Part shown: in pieces, positions 35,657 to 45,800 of the stretch
Numbering within the stretch: position 1 is the stretch's first letter
Layout of the letters: each line of letters starts with the position of its first letter
Assembly: GCA_022385805.1 (NCBI GenBank)
Contig: MU277682.1
Location: forward strand, 181,049-245,048
DNA: 64,000 bases
Direction of reading: 5' to 3'
Source: Pilatotrama ljubarskyi
Lineage: Eukaryota; Basidiomycota; Agaricomycetes; Polyporales; Polyporaceae
Notes under the pieces: model-generated
The model's database searches: none
What the model was told of the DNA's origin: nothing
What the model saw: the letters and a program-made list of their open reading frames with translations, nothing else
Program-made: the position numbers and the translations under genes

Positions 35657-36895
35657 CGACATTGGTGCTCACCAGGTTGGTAGTGGTCGGAGATGCGTGC
35701 GCACCTGAAACACTTGAGTGTGGTGCCGTCGCGCTGTCCGCAACAACAAACCGATTCCGGTTGTAGTAGAGGCGCTAGTATCCGAGTTGGCGTCTCCGCC
35801 GTGGGCTCGGGTTCAGGGAACTTGGATAGCTCGCTCAGTCATGCGAAACGTTCACAAGGACGTATTCTCTTGTTTCACAACATGTGTACTAGTCAACAGG
35901 TCATGAAATGACAGGCGAGAGATCCCAGTGAGTAGGCGGTCTGTTCAGCGCAGCCGCGCATCCCGACGCGGTGTACGATAGCGGGGCGGCAACAGGCGCC
36001 CATGGCGCGCGAACCATATCGGGCGGAAAAAAGTAGCGCAGAGTCCGCGATCCTCTGTGCGATTCCAGGCAGAACACCTCGTAGTAATGCATCACGACTT
36101 CACTCCGCACAAGATCGCCAGAATGTTCGAGGCAACGTCGCACAACGTCGGTGACGTTATCAACCTCATGTCGAGTGCAATCGCTCCGCACACTGCCCAA
36201 CGTAGCTCGTGATCGCTCCAGTGTGCGACTTGGACTCGCGAGCCCCGAACGACACGCGAAATGCGTGCCGCATTCTCTGAATCGTCTCGCGGTGCTACTC
36301 GGGGTAGCCAGAAGTGTACTACCTTCCAGATATCTCGCGAATCACAGGGGATCGTACAGAGTAACTATTCCTGGCTTTACGCAGTGAAAGTAACTTATGC
36401 CGAACCCCCTTTGCTGATTGTAGGCTTGCGGCGCTGACCTTGGCCTTCCGCGCTCTGCGTGAGCGGGATAGCGTTAGGAAAGAGGATGTCAGGATCCAGT
36501 CCTGGCGTAGGTGAGTGCTCGCCTTCCTCCGGAGATGCATGTGGTCGCGTTTGCAGGTCTCGCCCTTGCATCATGTGATCGCGTCAAGACGTCCGCGCAC
36601 GCCCCTGGCCCATTCCTGCAACTTCAAGCCTCCGGCATCCGAGAAGGGCGTGTAGTGGGCCTCCGATACGATGAGGGAGGCTGCTGCGCGTACATCAAGG
36701 TTGGCGGTACGGGGACTACAGCGCCAGATTCGCTGCTGAAGGTATAGTCGATTATGTGCACGATTCATACTAGGCATGAGTAGACGATAGTAACAGTACA
36801 GTACCGGATACATATGTGCAGTCCGTACGATCCGAATAGATAGCATCTTTCTCTAGGCTTCTGCGCGTCAAGTCCATGACTATGGTGGTATCTAT
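35657..36895. other. No supported gene
   Basis: 1.24 kb between the weak hypothetical gene and the 3' end of Gna1. Short frames only. Confidence 0.4.
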
Positions 36896-37635
36896 CTACA
36901 AGCGCGGCGTTTGCGCGCGCTCGGTAGGAGCGTACTTCGCCTGCGATAGAAATGTATCAGACTTCCGCAGCGCGCAACGGCAAGATCAATGTGAAAGCGC
37001 TGCTCACCATCTCGTTCTCCTTCTTCTGGAACCCGCATTTCTCGTAGAACGCTGCAATAGGTCGGGCGCACGCTTCAGCAAACCCAGCACCCAACAGCGT
37101 CCAAGCGCAGATCGCCACTTACGTATATTGCTGTCGCTGCAGTTGAGAATCGTCTTGTAGCACCCGCTGTTCTCGCTGATGGCGGTGAGGGCCTGGATGA
37201 TGCGCAGACCGAGCTTCTTGCCCTGCTGGCTCTTGTCGACGGCGATGTCTTCAATGTGGCCGACGCAGCCGAGCCCGCGGAGGAACTTGCGCTCGATGAA
37301 GACGGTGCCGACGGCGACGATGCGGTCTGAGGGCTTGTCAACGATGACGATAGGGTAGTATGTGCGGGGCGCGGCGCGCAGAGCCTCGAACTGCGCGCGC
37401 CAGGCTTCCTCGCCTGGGTCGGTGACGACCGTCAGGACGGAGAGTACGGAGAGGTGTCCTCGGTGGTAGTCTGTCGACGCAAGGGGCCGCATCTGTGATG
37501 TGTTCAGTCCACTGCTCATACTAGAGCGCTAATGACACGTACATGAAGCTCAGCAGGCAGTTGCTTCGCCACCTCTGTTGGGACAAGCTCCGCAGGGAAG
37601 AGTAGGTCGAGTTGGGCGTTAGGCGTGAACGGCAT
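36896..37635 (-). CDS. GNA1: Glucosamine-6-phosphate N-acetyltransferase Gna1
   Basis: Exons 37635-37543, 37492-37123, 37051-37008 and 36940-36896 give 183 residues. It acetylates glucosamine 6-phosphate with acetyl-CoA, on the path to UDP-GlcNAc for chitin, N-glycans and GPI anchors. The GNAT fold is clear: RPLASTDYHRGHLSVLSVLT at the N-terminus (formed after the first splice), VGHIEDIAVD, then the acetyl-CoA loop QGKKLG, GCYKTILNCSD and PFYEKCGF. The last block is completed across an exon junction, which fixes the third intron. A short tail after the GNAT core is lineage-specific. Cytosolic, no signal peptide. Confidence 0.95.
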
Positions 37636-39047
37636 GGTGTCGATTAGAGTCGCTGAGGTCGGCGGCGTGCGGATATGCTAGGAATGGTCTATGGGAAACG
37701 CGAGGACGAGGACAGCGAGAGAGACGATGACGGCGGAGAAAGAGAAATGCGAGAGGAGTGAAAGGCGGCGAGAGTGCGACGGGTCCAATTCATGGGGCGC
37801 GTTCGCCTGCCTTATATGGCCTAGCGCCACGCGTCGGTGGCTGTCCGCTCTCACCGGTCACCGCCCCCGACGCCCGGCGCCGTCGACTACGACATGGCTG
37901 TCCTCGACGCTCATGGCGGTGACCACGGCCGTCTCTTCGTTCGCAACAGCTGCGCCTTCACTCAGATAGTCCGCAGTTTTGTGGGACATCGGCGTGCCAC
38001 AGTCCCCTGCTGCATCTGATCACCGAACTCTTGATCATGCAGGTTCGAGAAGTCCGTCGAGCCCCAGTTCAAGAGCGACTGGCGACAGTCGATATCGCGG
38101 TCAGTAACCAACAGCATGAACTCGGACGGGAACGTATGAGGCTCTCGCACCTGGGGTCTCATGAGCCCCTTTACTCCGGGCGTTCGCGGATGCGACTTGT
38201 GAATAAGTTACAAGCAATCGGAGCAATCACCTGGTCGCCTTTGAGTCCCTCTGGTGGGACTGCATGCGCCTTCTTAAGCTGTAAACTCCACTAGTACGAG
38301 AGCGACATACAGTCCTCATAGAACACAACGTGTGCTTCGCATCTATGTAGTGAGTCCTTTCTTAGCATCACCCGCTCAACGATGCATTGACCAGAAGGCG
38401 GCGATGACCTCAGAGATTGAAGAGATAGAAGTCCTTCGAGCATCCGACCGACATTCACTGAAAGGGGTCCGAGCGACTCTTATGAGCCCATCGCGATTGC
38501 CGCCATGCCCACGGTCGGCGACCATCTCGACTGATTTGCCTCCGGCCGCTGAAGTACGCAATGACTGCGTTCTTCTGACGGCTCAGCCTGAAGCATCAAG
38601 GGCAATGCGCAGTTCTTTCATCAGAGGTGCCTGTATCTCATGAATTCTCTATTGTTCCATTGTTGATGCCTCTGTCATGATCAGTTGCACGAGGCGTTGC
38701 TGCCTGTAGGCCCTGAAGACTGAAGACTTATTTGCATGCAGCAATACCGATCGCTCTAGCGGTCATCACTCCAGATATTCCAAGACTGGTGCAGCGAAAG
38801 CCTCTCCATCAAACATCACAATACACGCTCAAAGTGTCTATCACGGGTACCCCTCCCTCTGTTCCACAAATCCGCCATCCGAAGGACCTTCGACACTCTG
38901 GCCCACCCCTGCGAATCACCGACACTTGATTGCCCACTGTAAGCGGTCGAGTTTGAAGATAAGGTACCCCCGGACCCGCTGCGAATCGTAGAACTCACTC
39001 GTGAGTCGAAGTAGTACTTCGTCCCCTGCGGATTGTCCGGTGGTTGT
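37636..39047. other. Intergenic, Gna1 promoter side
   Basis: 1.41 kb between two minus-strand genes. The first 200 bases before Gna1 are purine-rich on the plus strand, so pyrimidine-rich on the coding strand. No other gene could be supported. Confidence 0.45.
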
Positions 39048-39353
39048 TTACAGCAAAACTGCGGCCGTCGCTGCTACGGCGGCCGACGGCCCCGCGATGG
39101 CGGCTGAGGGTCCGACGATGGCGGCTGAGGGTCCGACGATGGCGGCGGATGGTCCTACAACGGCGGCCGAGTCTGCGACGGCAGCAGACGGCCCAACGAC
39201 CGCAGCCGACGGTCCGACGATGGCGGCGGATGGTCCTACGACGGCAGCGGATGCTCTGAAGAGTGCGGCCGCGGTGGCCCTTGGGTTGGGCAGAGCGGTA
39301 GCGACCGCCGCGAAGATAGCGACAATGAAAAGAGTGTGGCTGAGGAATTGCAT
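39048..39353 (-). CDS. Small secreted Ala-rich heptad-repeat protein
   Basis: An intronless 101-residue frame, ATG 39353 to TAA 39048. Residues 1-20 are a clear signal peptide (hydrophobic core LFIVAIFAAVATA, likely cut after ALP or ATA). The mature part is almost wholly nine units of S-A-A-[VI]-[VA]-G-P, the fourth unit being one residue short and the last degenerate. It has no cysteine and almost no charged residue. Codon usage is GC-rich as in real genes, and a TATA box sits about 110 bases upstream, so it is probably expressed. I know no family. It could be a structural or amphiphilic wall/surface peptide; a role is not readable from sequence. Confidence 0.65.
   Translation of the reverse strand: MQFLSHTLFIVAIFAAVATALPNPRATAAALFRASAAVVGPSAAIVGPSAAVVGPSAAVADSAAVVGPSAAIVGPSAAIVGPSAAIAGPSAAVAATAAVLL
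39068..39255 (-). repeat. 21-nt repeats coding for the SAAxVGP heptads
   Basis: Two adjacent units at about 39100-39141 are identical at the DNA level; the others are diverged, with one 18-nt unit. This pattern fits repeat expansion by slippage or unequal exchange inside the reading frame. Confidence 0.8.
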
Positions 39354-41217
39354 GGTATCGTCGATTTAGTCGATGTGGTGAGTTCAAAGGAGTGTTCGGG
39401 TTGTTGGTAGACGAGAGTCGGGTTGGAACCGATGAAGTTCGATACCGTTTGTGAGCGCGCCTTTTATACCGGTCGAATCACCTCGTACTCACCCTGGTAT
39501 ATGGTACAGTATGTTCCACAGATGACACCAAGGGTGCAGTCGGAGTGCATACGCCCACGTTCCCTGCATGGTTCAGAAGGAGCTGGATGGCGAAGCAACA
39601 CGCTAGTTGACGGCCACTGTCAAGCTATGGCTCATCCCCGAAGGGTTCCCTGTCGCGCCCGACATCGTATGTGCCGCTGCACGGCTTCTGGTGCAGACGA
39701 AGCTAATTCGTGGTCCAAAGGAGGTGAGCGGTCGCTCTTCTCTCATTCATTGGCCACTTGTGTTCCATTGCTCTGCGACGATTGAGCGGTAGTAGGTTGC
39801 ACGACATACGAACATCGTTCGCCGTGTTTGTTCGAGTTCTCTTATTGCGAGTTTTTCAAGTGCAGCACACTGATCTTCGCGACAGTCGCTGCGATTCTGA
39901 GGGTATCTGACCCCCCAGTCACTACAGCGGATCGGACGAAGATCCCTTCGATGGGGATGACTATCCTACTCGTGTAGTTTCGAAGGCAGGCGATGCTGCA
40001 TCTCACTGACGCTTGCTGAGAACCGCATGAGGAATAGCAACCGACGCGACAATCTCTCGTAACTCCGCCGTCACCGGAACATCTGCCGTCTAACATACTG
40101 ACACGAGCATCCTGAACGATATTCGCCGCAGCTGAGACGCCTCGGGAAGCCGGTAAGAGGCGAAGTCCTTCAGTACGTACCTGTTCAGCTCAACGTTGCT
40201 CTGTCAAAACGAAGACAAACCGGGACGCTGCTGACCGCGCAGCTATGGGAGAAGATCGCCCGGGCTTTCTCATGCTCATGCATCGACCTAAAGAAGCGCC
40301 GCCCATGGTATCCTGCACAACCGTCTTTGCAGACCCCATGGTTTATACCTGACGCGTACTACGCAGGACCGTTGGCCTCGGCCGTGCGTAAGCACTCTCA
40401 AGACCTGCCTTCCAAGCGGCATTCTTTGCGAGCTAGAAGGGCACCGTGTTACAGCACTCGCGTCTGAGTCAGATTCTGAACTTCCAGTCATGACTGACAT
40501 CCGGAGCTTCTGGTGAGCAATTATGCCTCCACCCGTTGTCCAATCGCCTTCCCGTTTGACCCCGCAGTGTCGCAGGACCGTGAAGTTGCTTCTTGTGGGA
40601 GAGCGCTCGGCATATCGCCAGTGGACGCCCATGGAGTGGCTCCTTTCTTCCCGTGTTGAGTTGCAAAGCACCCTCGGCTACGGTCGCCTCGATCCTCTCA
40701 TCGGCCCCTCTCCAGCCATCAGCATTAGGTGGTCAGATGGGCAGCGATAACGCTTACAGTAGATGCGCGCACACCTTCCAACCGAGAAGCTCACACCTCC
40801 ACGCACCCTTTTCGAGCCTTCCGGTCCAGAATGGCTCTCCCACCCCTCCGCACGCGGGCGCTCCGCGCGGCAGTTGGGCATTTGCGTAGCCATGAACAAA
40901 CGAGTACGTCCTGCGCTGCATATCCGAGTCTCTGAGCCTCCGAGCTTCACACAGTACTCCCAAGGCATCACCGCGGGGTTGGCGGTTCGCCGGCGCTCGG
41001 CCCGCTGAGCCTTCTGGGCTCTCATGCTGGTGCCCTGCGCCGCTGGTGCTACGTCCTCTCGCGTAGAGAGTGGGTCCGAAATGCCCATGGGATGGTCATC
41101 TTGGGTAGTTGTGGACCAGGTTTGCGAAACTCCTTTGGAATATAAGTGCCGGATCTCTCGTAGGGCGACGAGACGATCAAGCTCACTAACACCGAACCAT
41201 TCAGGCCCCCGTTCACT
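39354..41217. promoter_or_regulatory. Divergent intergenic region, secreted protein / SDR
   Basis: 1.86 kb. The left end holds the TATA box above; the right end holds a possible TATA (gaatataag, about 41140-41148) some 70-80 bases before the SDR start. A long minus-strand frame overlapping the SDR start is a shadow of that gene. Confidence 0.45.
39461..39470 (-). promoter_or_regulatory. TATA box of the heptad-repeat protein gene
   Basis: Reads ggtataaaag on the minus strand, 108 bases before the start codon, a typical distance in filamentous fungi. Confidence 0.65.
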
Positions 41218-42405
41218 ATGAGCTCTTCTACGTCTGAGCCCAAACGCATCGCGGTCATCACCGGGGCAGCGGAAGGTATTGGGCGCGGCATTGCGCTTCG
41301 CCTCGCGAAGGACGGGTACGATGTCGGCTTGTTTGACTTGCCCAGGGCGCAGGAGAAGCTGGAGGCTGTGGCGGAAGAAATCCGGAAGGCGCACGCCGAC
41401 GTACGCGTTGTGAACGTGTATGGCGACGTCGCGAAGGAGGAAGACGTCAAGCGGCTCGTGGACACTGTTGTACAGGACCTTGGTGGCATCTATGCAGTAC
41501 GTCGTGTCGTGCATACAGGGATCCTGCAGCTAACATGGACACAGATGATTGCCAACGCAGGCATCTGCATCAACGAAGTCTTGCACGAGAGCACGTCCTT
41601 ACCTGCATGTTCGTAGTCGCCAATGCTGACTGAGCTTGCAGCAACGACTGAGCAAGCGGACAAACTCCTCGATATCAACGTGAAGGGGACGTTCTACTGC
41701 TTCAAGTACGCCGCCATAGAGATGATCAAGCAAGGAAAGGGTGGACGCCTAGTCGGCGCCGCGTCAATTGCGGGCAAGCGAGGTAGGAACACTGTCGTTT
41801 TTGGAGTCAGCTTACTCACCAGGGTACTCTCGTAGGGTTTCCGGAACATGCGCTTTATAGCGCGACGAAGTTCGCAGTGCGTGGCATCGTCCAGTGTGCC
41901 GCACTCGACTACGGGCAGTATGGCATTACGGCGAACGCGTACGCCCCGGGAGCATGCGAGACCTCTCTGCGTACGTCTTCCTCGAAGCCGTGGTCCTCGA
42001 TTCGTGTTGACGTGCTGGCTGGGGTAGTGGCCGGCGTCGACGAGTACTTCTCCAAGAAGAACGAGAAACCGAAGGGTTCCTACATGCAGCATGTAGGCAA
42101 CCGTTCTGCACTTATTGCCCTTGCAAAATGACTGAATCTCCGCATGCGATTTATAGTTCAGCAGCAATAGCGCGCTCAAACGCAATGCTCAGCCAGAAGA
42201 CATCGCGAAGCTCGCGTCCTTCTTCCTGTCGGACGATGCAGCGTTCATCACTGGTGAGTCATAAGAATCGAAGCAAACGCTGAACAAGCTTCTGACACGC
42301 ACAAAATCCCTAGGACAATCCGTAAGTCCGCATCCACCATGTCGCTGAGCACTGAGATTTATATGTGGACAGTACCTCGTCGACGGCGGCACATGCTTCG
42401 ACTAA
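41218..42405 (+). CDS. Short-chain dehydrogenase/reductase, acetoin-reductase-like
   Basis: Eight exons: 41218-41496, 41545-41590, 41642-41782, 41836-41970, 42028-42092, 42157-42253, 42314-42321 and 42373-42405, giving 267 residues. Classical SDR features are complete: cofactor loop TGAAEGIG (15-22), NAG at 97-99, N121, and the catalytic S150, Y163 and K167 (YSATK). The end YLVDGGTCFD is typical of diacetyl/acetoin reductase-like enzymes, which reduce carbonyls with NAD(P)H; the true substrate is unknown. Two joins are unusual. The second intron starts with GC, and exon 7 has only 8 nt. Both are required to keep the family alignment without gaps: the NAG-to-DINVKG spacing equals that of homologues, and ITGQSYLVDGG is whole. 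Confidence 0.9.
41591..41641 (+). other. GC-AG intron in the SDR gene
   Basis: 51 nt with donor gcacgt (consensus GTACGT with C at +2), branch gctgac and acceptor cttgcag. GT alternatives give a wrong phase, or would need a 33-nt intron. Confidence 0.75.
42314..42321 (+). other. 8-nt microexon in the SDR gene
   Basis: Bounded by ccctag and gtaagt. It codes the last two bases of Gly plus Gln-Ser of the conserved ITGQ motif. Flanking introns are 60 and 51 nt. Confidence 0.85.
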
Positions 42406-42834
42406 GCGAATGCCAGGCGCCGCAGGGGGAACTCGGGTGACAACCAGAGAGATCTACTGCGTGTCATGTTGCACGCTGGCCAGGTGGAATTGTCGGACGT
42501 CGCCTTTGGAGCGTACGCTCTGCAGAAAGGTGGACGTAGGCGTACCGCGGTGGACGTGAACGCGAACCTGGAAATCGTGCCAGTAGAGCGTTTGGACTTG
42601 TACTGTGCGCTTTGAAGCTTTGTCATATTCTGAAATGTACATCAGCTATCGAATAAAGGCAAAGAATCTGGAGCTCCGTACTTACTGATCTATTGTCGCC
42701 ACTGCGTAAGAGGAGCGTGACATGAATGTGACTGTTGGCGTCAGTCACAAGGCTACGCGACGCGTCACAATACCTGCGAAGAGTCGCGTTCTGCTTCCTC
42801 CATCTCTTGTCTCTGGCCTCCATCTCCTCTCACT
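42406..42834. promoter_or_regulatory. SDR 3' end / Pol epsilon promoter
   Basis: 429 bases between same-strand genes. An AATAAA at 42652-42657 might serve as a poly(A) signal, though it is 250 bases past the SDR stop. Just before the Pol epsilon start the sequence is C/T-rich. The element acgcgacgcgtcac at about 42756-42769 contains ACGCG, the core of MluI cell-cycle boxes that drive replication genes in yeasts. Confidence 0.4.
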
Positions 42835-45800
42835 ATGGCTAGGGGCTCATCTGGCTCCTTTAAACGAGGCGGTCGAGGAACGTCTCGTTTTGGCTATAGA
42901 GGCAACACTTCATTTCGCGGCGGCAGAGGACGAGGACGCGGACGCGGAGGTGCACCAGCCGACGCGGCCCCGCAACGCGACGAAGAAGGAAATCAGCTCG
43001 CGGAACGCTTCGAGCAGGTCAAGATCAACGATGAGGTTGACGAGAAGCTGGGCTTTGCGAGAGTGCAAGAGGGGCCAGCACGAGACGGATGGCTGATTAA
43101 CATGCATCCGGTGAGCAGCGGTGCTGAAGCTGTCTTACGGCGCGTCTGACCATGATGTCTTCAGACATTGGTGAAGGATCCGGATTGGCCTGGAGGAAAG
43201 GCTGCTGTCGAGTTCTACTTTATTCAGGACGATGGCGGCATGTTCAAGTGCACGTATCAATACGAGCCGTACTTCTACATCGGCTGCAAGGTACGTACCA
43301 TCCACCTGTGCGGTAGTCCAAACGTTGGGCGAGTCCTTTTTACTGCACATGTGCTCTATCCCCACGTGGATGATGGAGAACGTGCCATAGCTCACTATCA
43401 TCTATAGAACGGCATGGAGACCGTCATCGAGGAATGGCTCATAAAGCGCTACGAGGGTACTATATGTCGCATAACCCGTGAACGCAAGGAGGACCTCAAG
43501 ATGCCAAACCACCTCATGGGCCACCGCCGCCTCTACCTCCAACTACATTTCCGAAACGTTTCTGACCTCCTCACCGTCCGCCGTGACCTCCTCCCTCTCG
43601 CGCAAGCCAACGGCGCCAAGCTCGACGCCGTTGACGCGTACGCTGAAGTGGTCAACGCGACCGCTGCTGCCGCAACCAACATCGAGCTCGAAGGTGAATG
43701 GGCCGCCGACGTGGACATGGACGTCGGGTCCTCATCATCACGGCGTCCGGGAGCGGGGCGCGACAGAGACCCGAGCGAGGGCATCATCGATATCCGCGAG
43801 TACGACGTGCCGTACTACCTGCGAGTCGCCATGGACAACGAGATCCGCGTCGGTCTCTGGTACGCGGTTACCTTCACCGCGGGGCAGCCCGCGCTGAAGC
43901 AGCTCACGGAGCGCGTGAAGCGTCCGGATCCGGTCGTGATGGCGTTCGATATCGAGACGACGAAGGCGCCGCTGAAGTTCCCGGACCAGGCGATCGACCA
44001 GGTCATGATGATCTCGTATATGATTGACGGGCAGGGGTTCCTCATCACGAATCGAGATATTGTGAGCGATGATATTGAGGACTTTGAGTATACGCCAAAG
44101 GAGGGGTATGAGGGACCTTTCACGGTCTTCAACGAGCCCGACGAGGTATGTGTCTTGCGCCTTCGCGTACTGTCGACATGCGGCTCACTCCGTGTAGGCT
44201 GCGACGATCCGCCGGTGGTTCTCGCACATCCAAGACGTCAAGCCCACCGTCATGGCGACCTTCAACGGAGACTTCTTCGATTTTCCGTTCCTCTGCGCTC
44301 GCGCCAAGGTGCACGGGCTGGACATGTTCCTCGAGATCGGCTTCGCAAAGGACTCGGAGGACGAGTTCAAGAGCCGGACGTGCGTCCACATGGACTGCTT
44401 CCGCTGGGTGAAACGCGACTCGTATTTGCCTCAGGGAAGTCAGGGTTTGAAGGCCGTCACGACGGCGAAGCTGGGCTACGACCCGATCGAACTCGACCCC
44501 GAGTTGATGACACCGTACGTGTTCTGGGTGTTACCCGCAGATCGGAGGGAGAAGAGCTGATGGATGCATGGGTAGGTATGCGGTGGAGCATCCGCAGGTG
44601 CTCGCACAGTACTCCGTATCCGACGCGGTAGCGACGTATTACCTCTACATGAAATACTTGCACCCGTTCATCTTCTCGTTGTGCAACATTATCCCGCTCA
44701 ACCCGGACGAGGTCCTCCGCAAGGGTACCGGAACGCTGTGCGAGACGCTGCTCATGGTGAGTCTCTCGCTGCCTGTAATCGAGTAATGCACAAACGTTCG
44801 GGCGCAGGTTGAAGCATTCCGCGGCGAGATAATCTTCCCCAACCGGCATGAAGAGTCGCATGGAGATATGTACGAAGGGCATTTGCTCTCTTCGGAGACG
44901 TATGTCGGCGGACACGTCGAAGCACTGGAAGCTGGCGTCTTCCGAAGCGACATCTCGACGCATTTCAAGATTGAGCCATCCGCAGTGCAACAGGTCTGCT
45001 TTCACACAAACCTGACAATCTTTAGCGAACTCATGGCTTGCGATACAGCTTATCGAACAGCTGGATGCAGCGCTTACCTTCTGTATCGTCGAAGAGTCCA
45101 AGTCCTCACTTGAGGCGGTGACCAACTACGACGAAGTGAAGGCGCAAATCCAGGCCAAGCTCGAAGAGATGCGGGACAACCCTCAGCGCATGGACCATCC
45201 TCTCATCTACCACTTGGACGTCGCGGCTATGTACCCGAACATCATGTTGTCCAACCGGCTCCAACCGGACTCGATTGTCGACGAAGCGATGTGCGCCGTA
45301 TGCGACTTCAACCGCCCGGGCAAGACCTGCGACCGAAGGATGGAGTGGGCGTGGCGCGGCGAGTTCTTCCCCGCGCGCCGCGACGAGTTCAACATGATCA
45401 AGCACGCGCTCAACCAAGAGACGTTCCCGCCCAAGAAGCCCGGGGGCCCGCAGCGCAAGTTCGTCGACCTGTCCGAGGCGGAGCAGACGGCGTTGCTGCA
45501 CAAGCGGCTCGGGGACTACTCGCGGCGGGTGTACAAGAAGATCAAGGACACGAAGATCGAGACGCGGACGGCGATCATCTGCCAGCGCGAGAACCCGTTC
45601 TACGTCGACACCGTGCGGAGGTTCCGTGACCGGCGGTACGAATACAAGGGCCTGCACAAGACGTGGAAGAAGAACCTGGACACAGTCGTGGCGGAGCAGC
45701 GCTCGATCGCGGAGGTCGACGAGTCGAAGAAGATGATCGTGCTGTACGACTCGCTCCAGCTCGCGCACAAGTGCATCCTGAACTCGTTCTATGGGTACGT

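Noticed and set aside
40678..41514. 278-codon minus-strand frame over the SDR start
   Set aside because: It overlaps a well-supported plus-strand gene and contains no domain.
42083..42162. Second GC-AG intron in the SDR gene (gcatgt donor at 42090)
   Set aside because: A normal GT donor at 42093 with the acceptor at 42156 gives a better family match (QHFSSNSALKRN) in phase 0.
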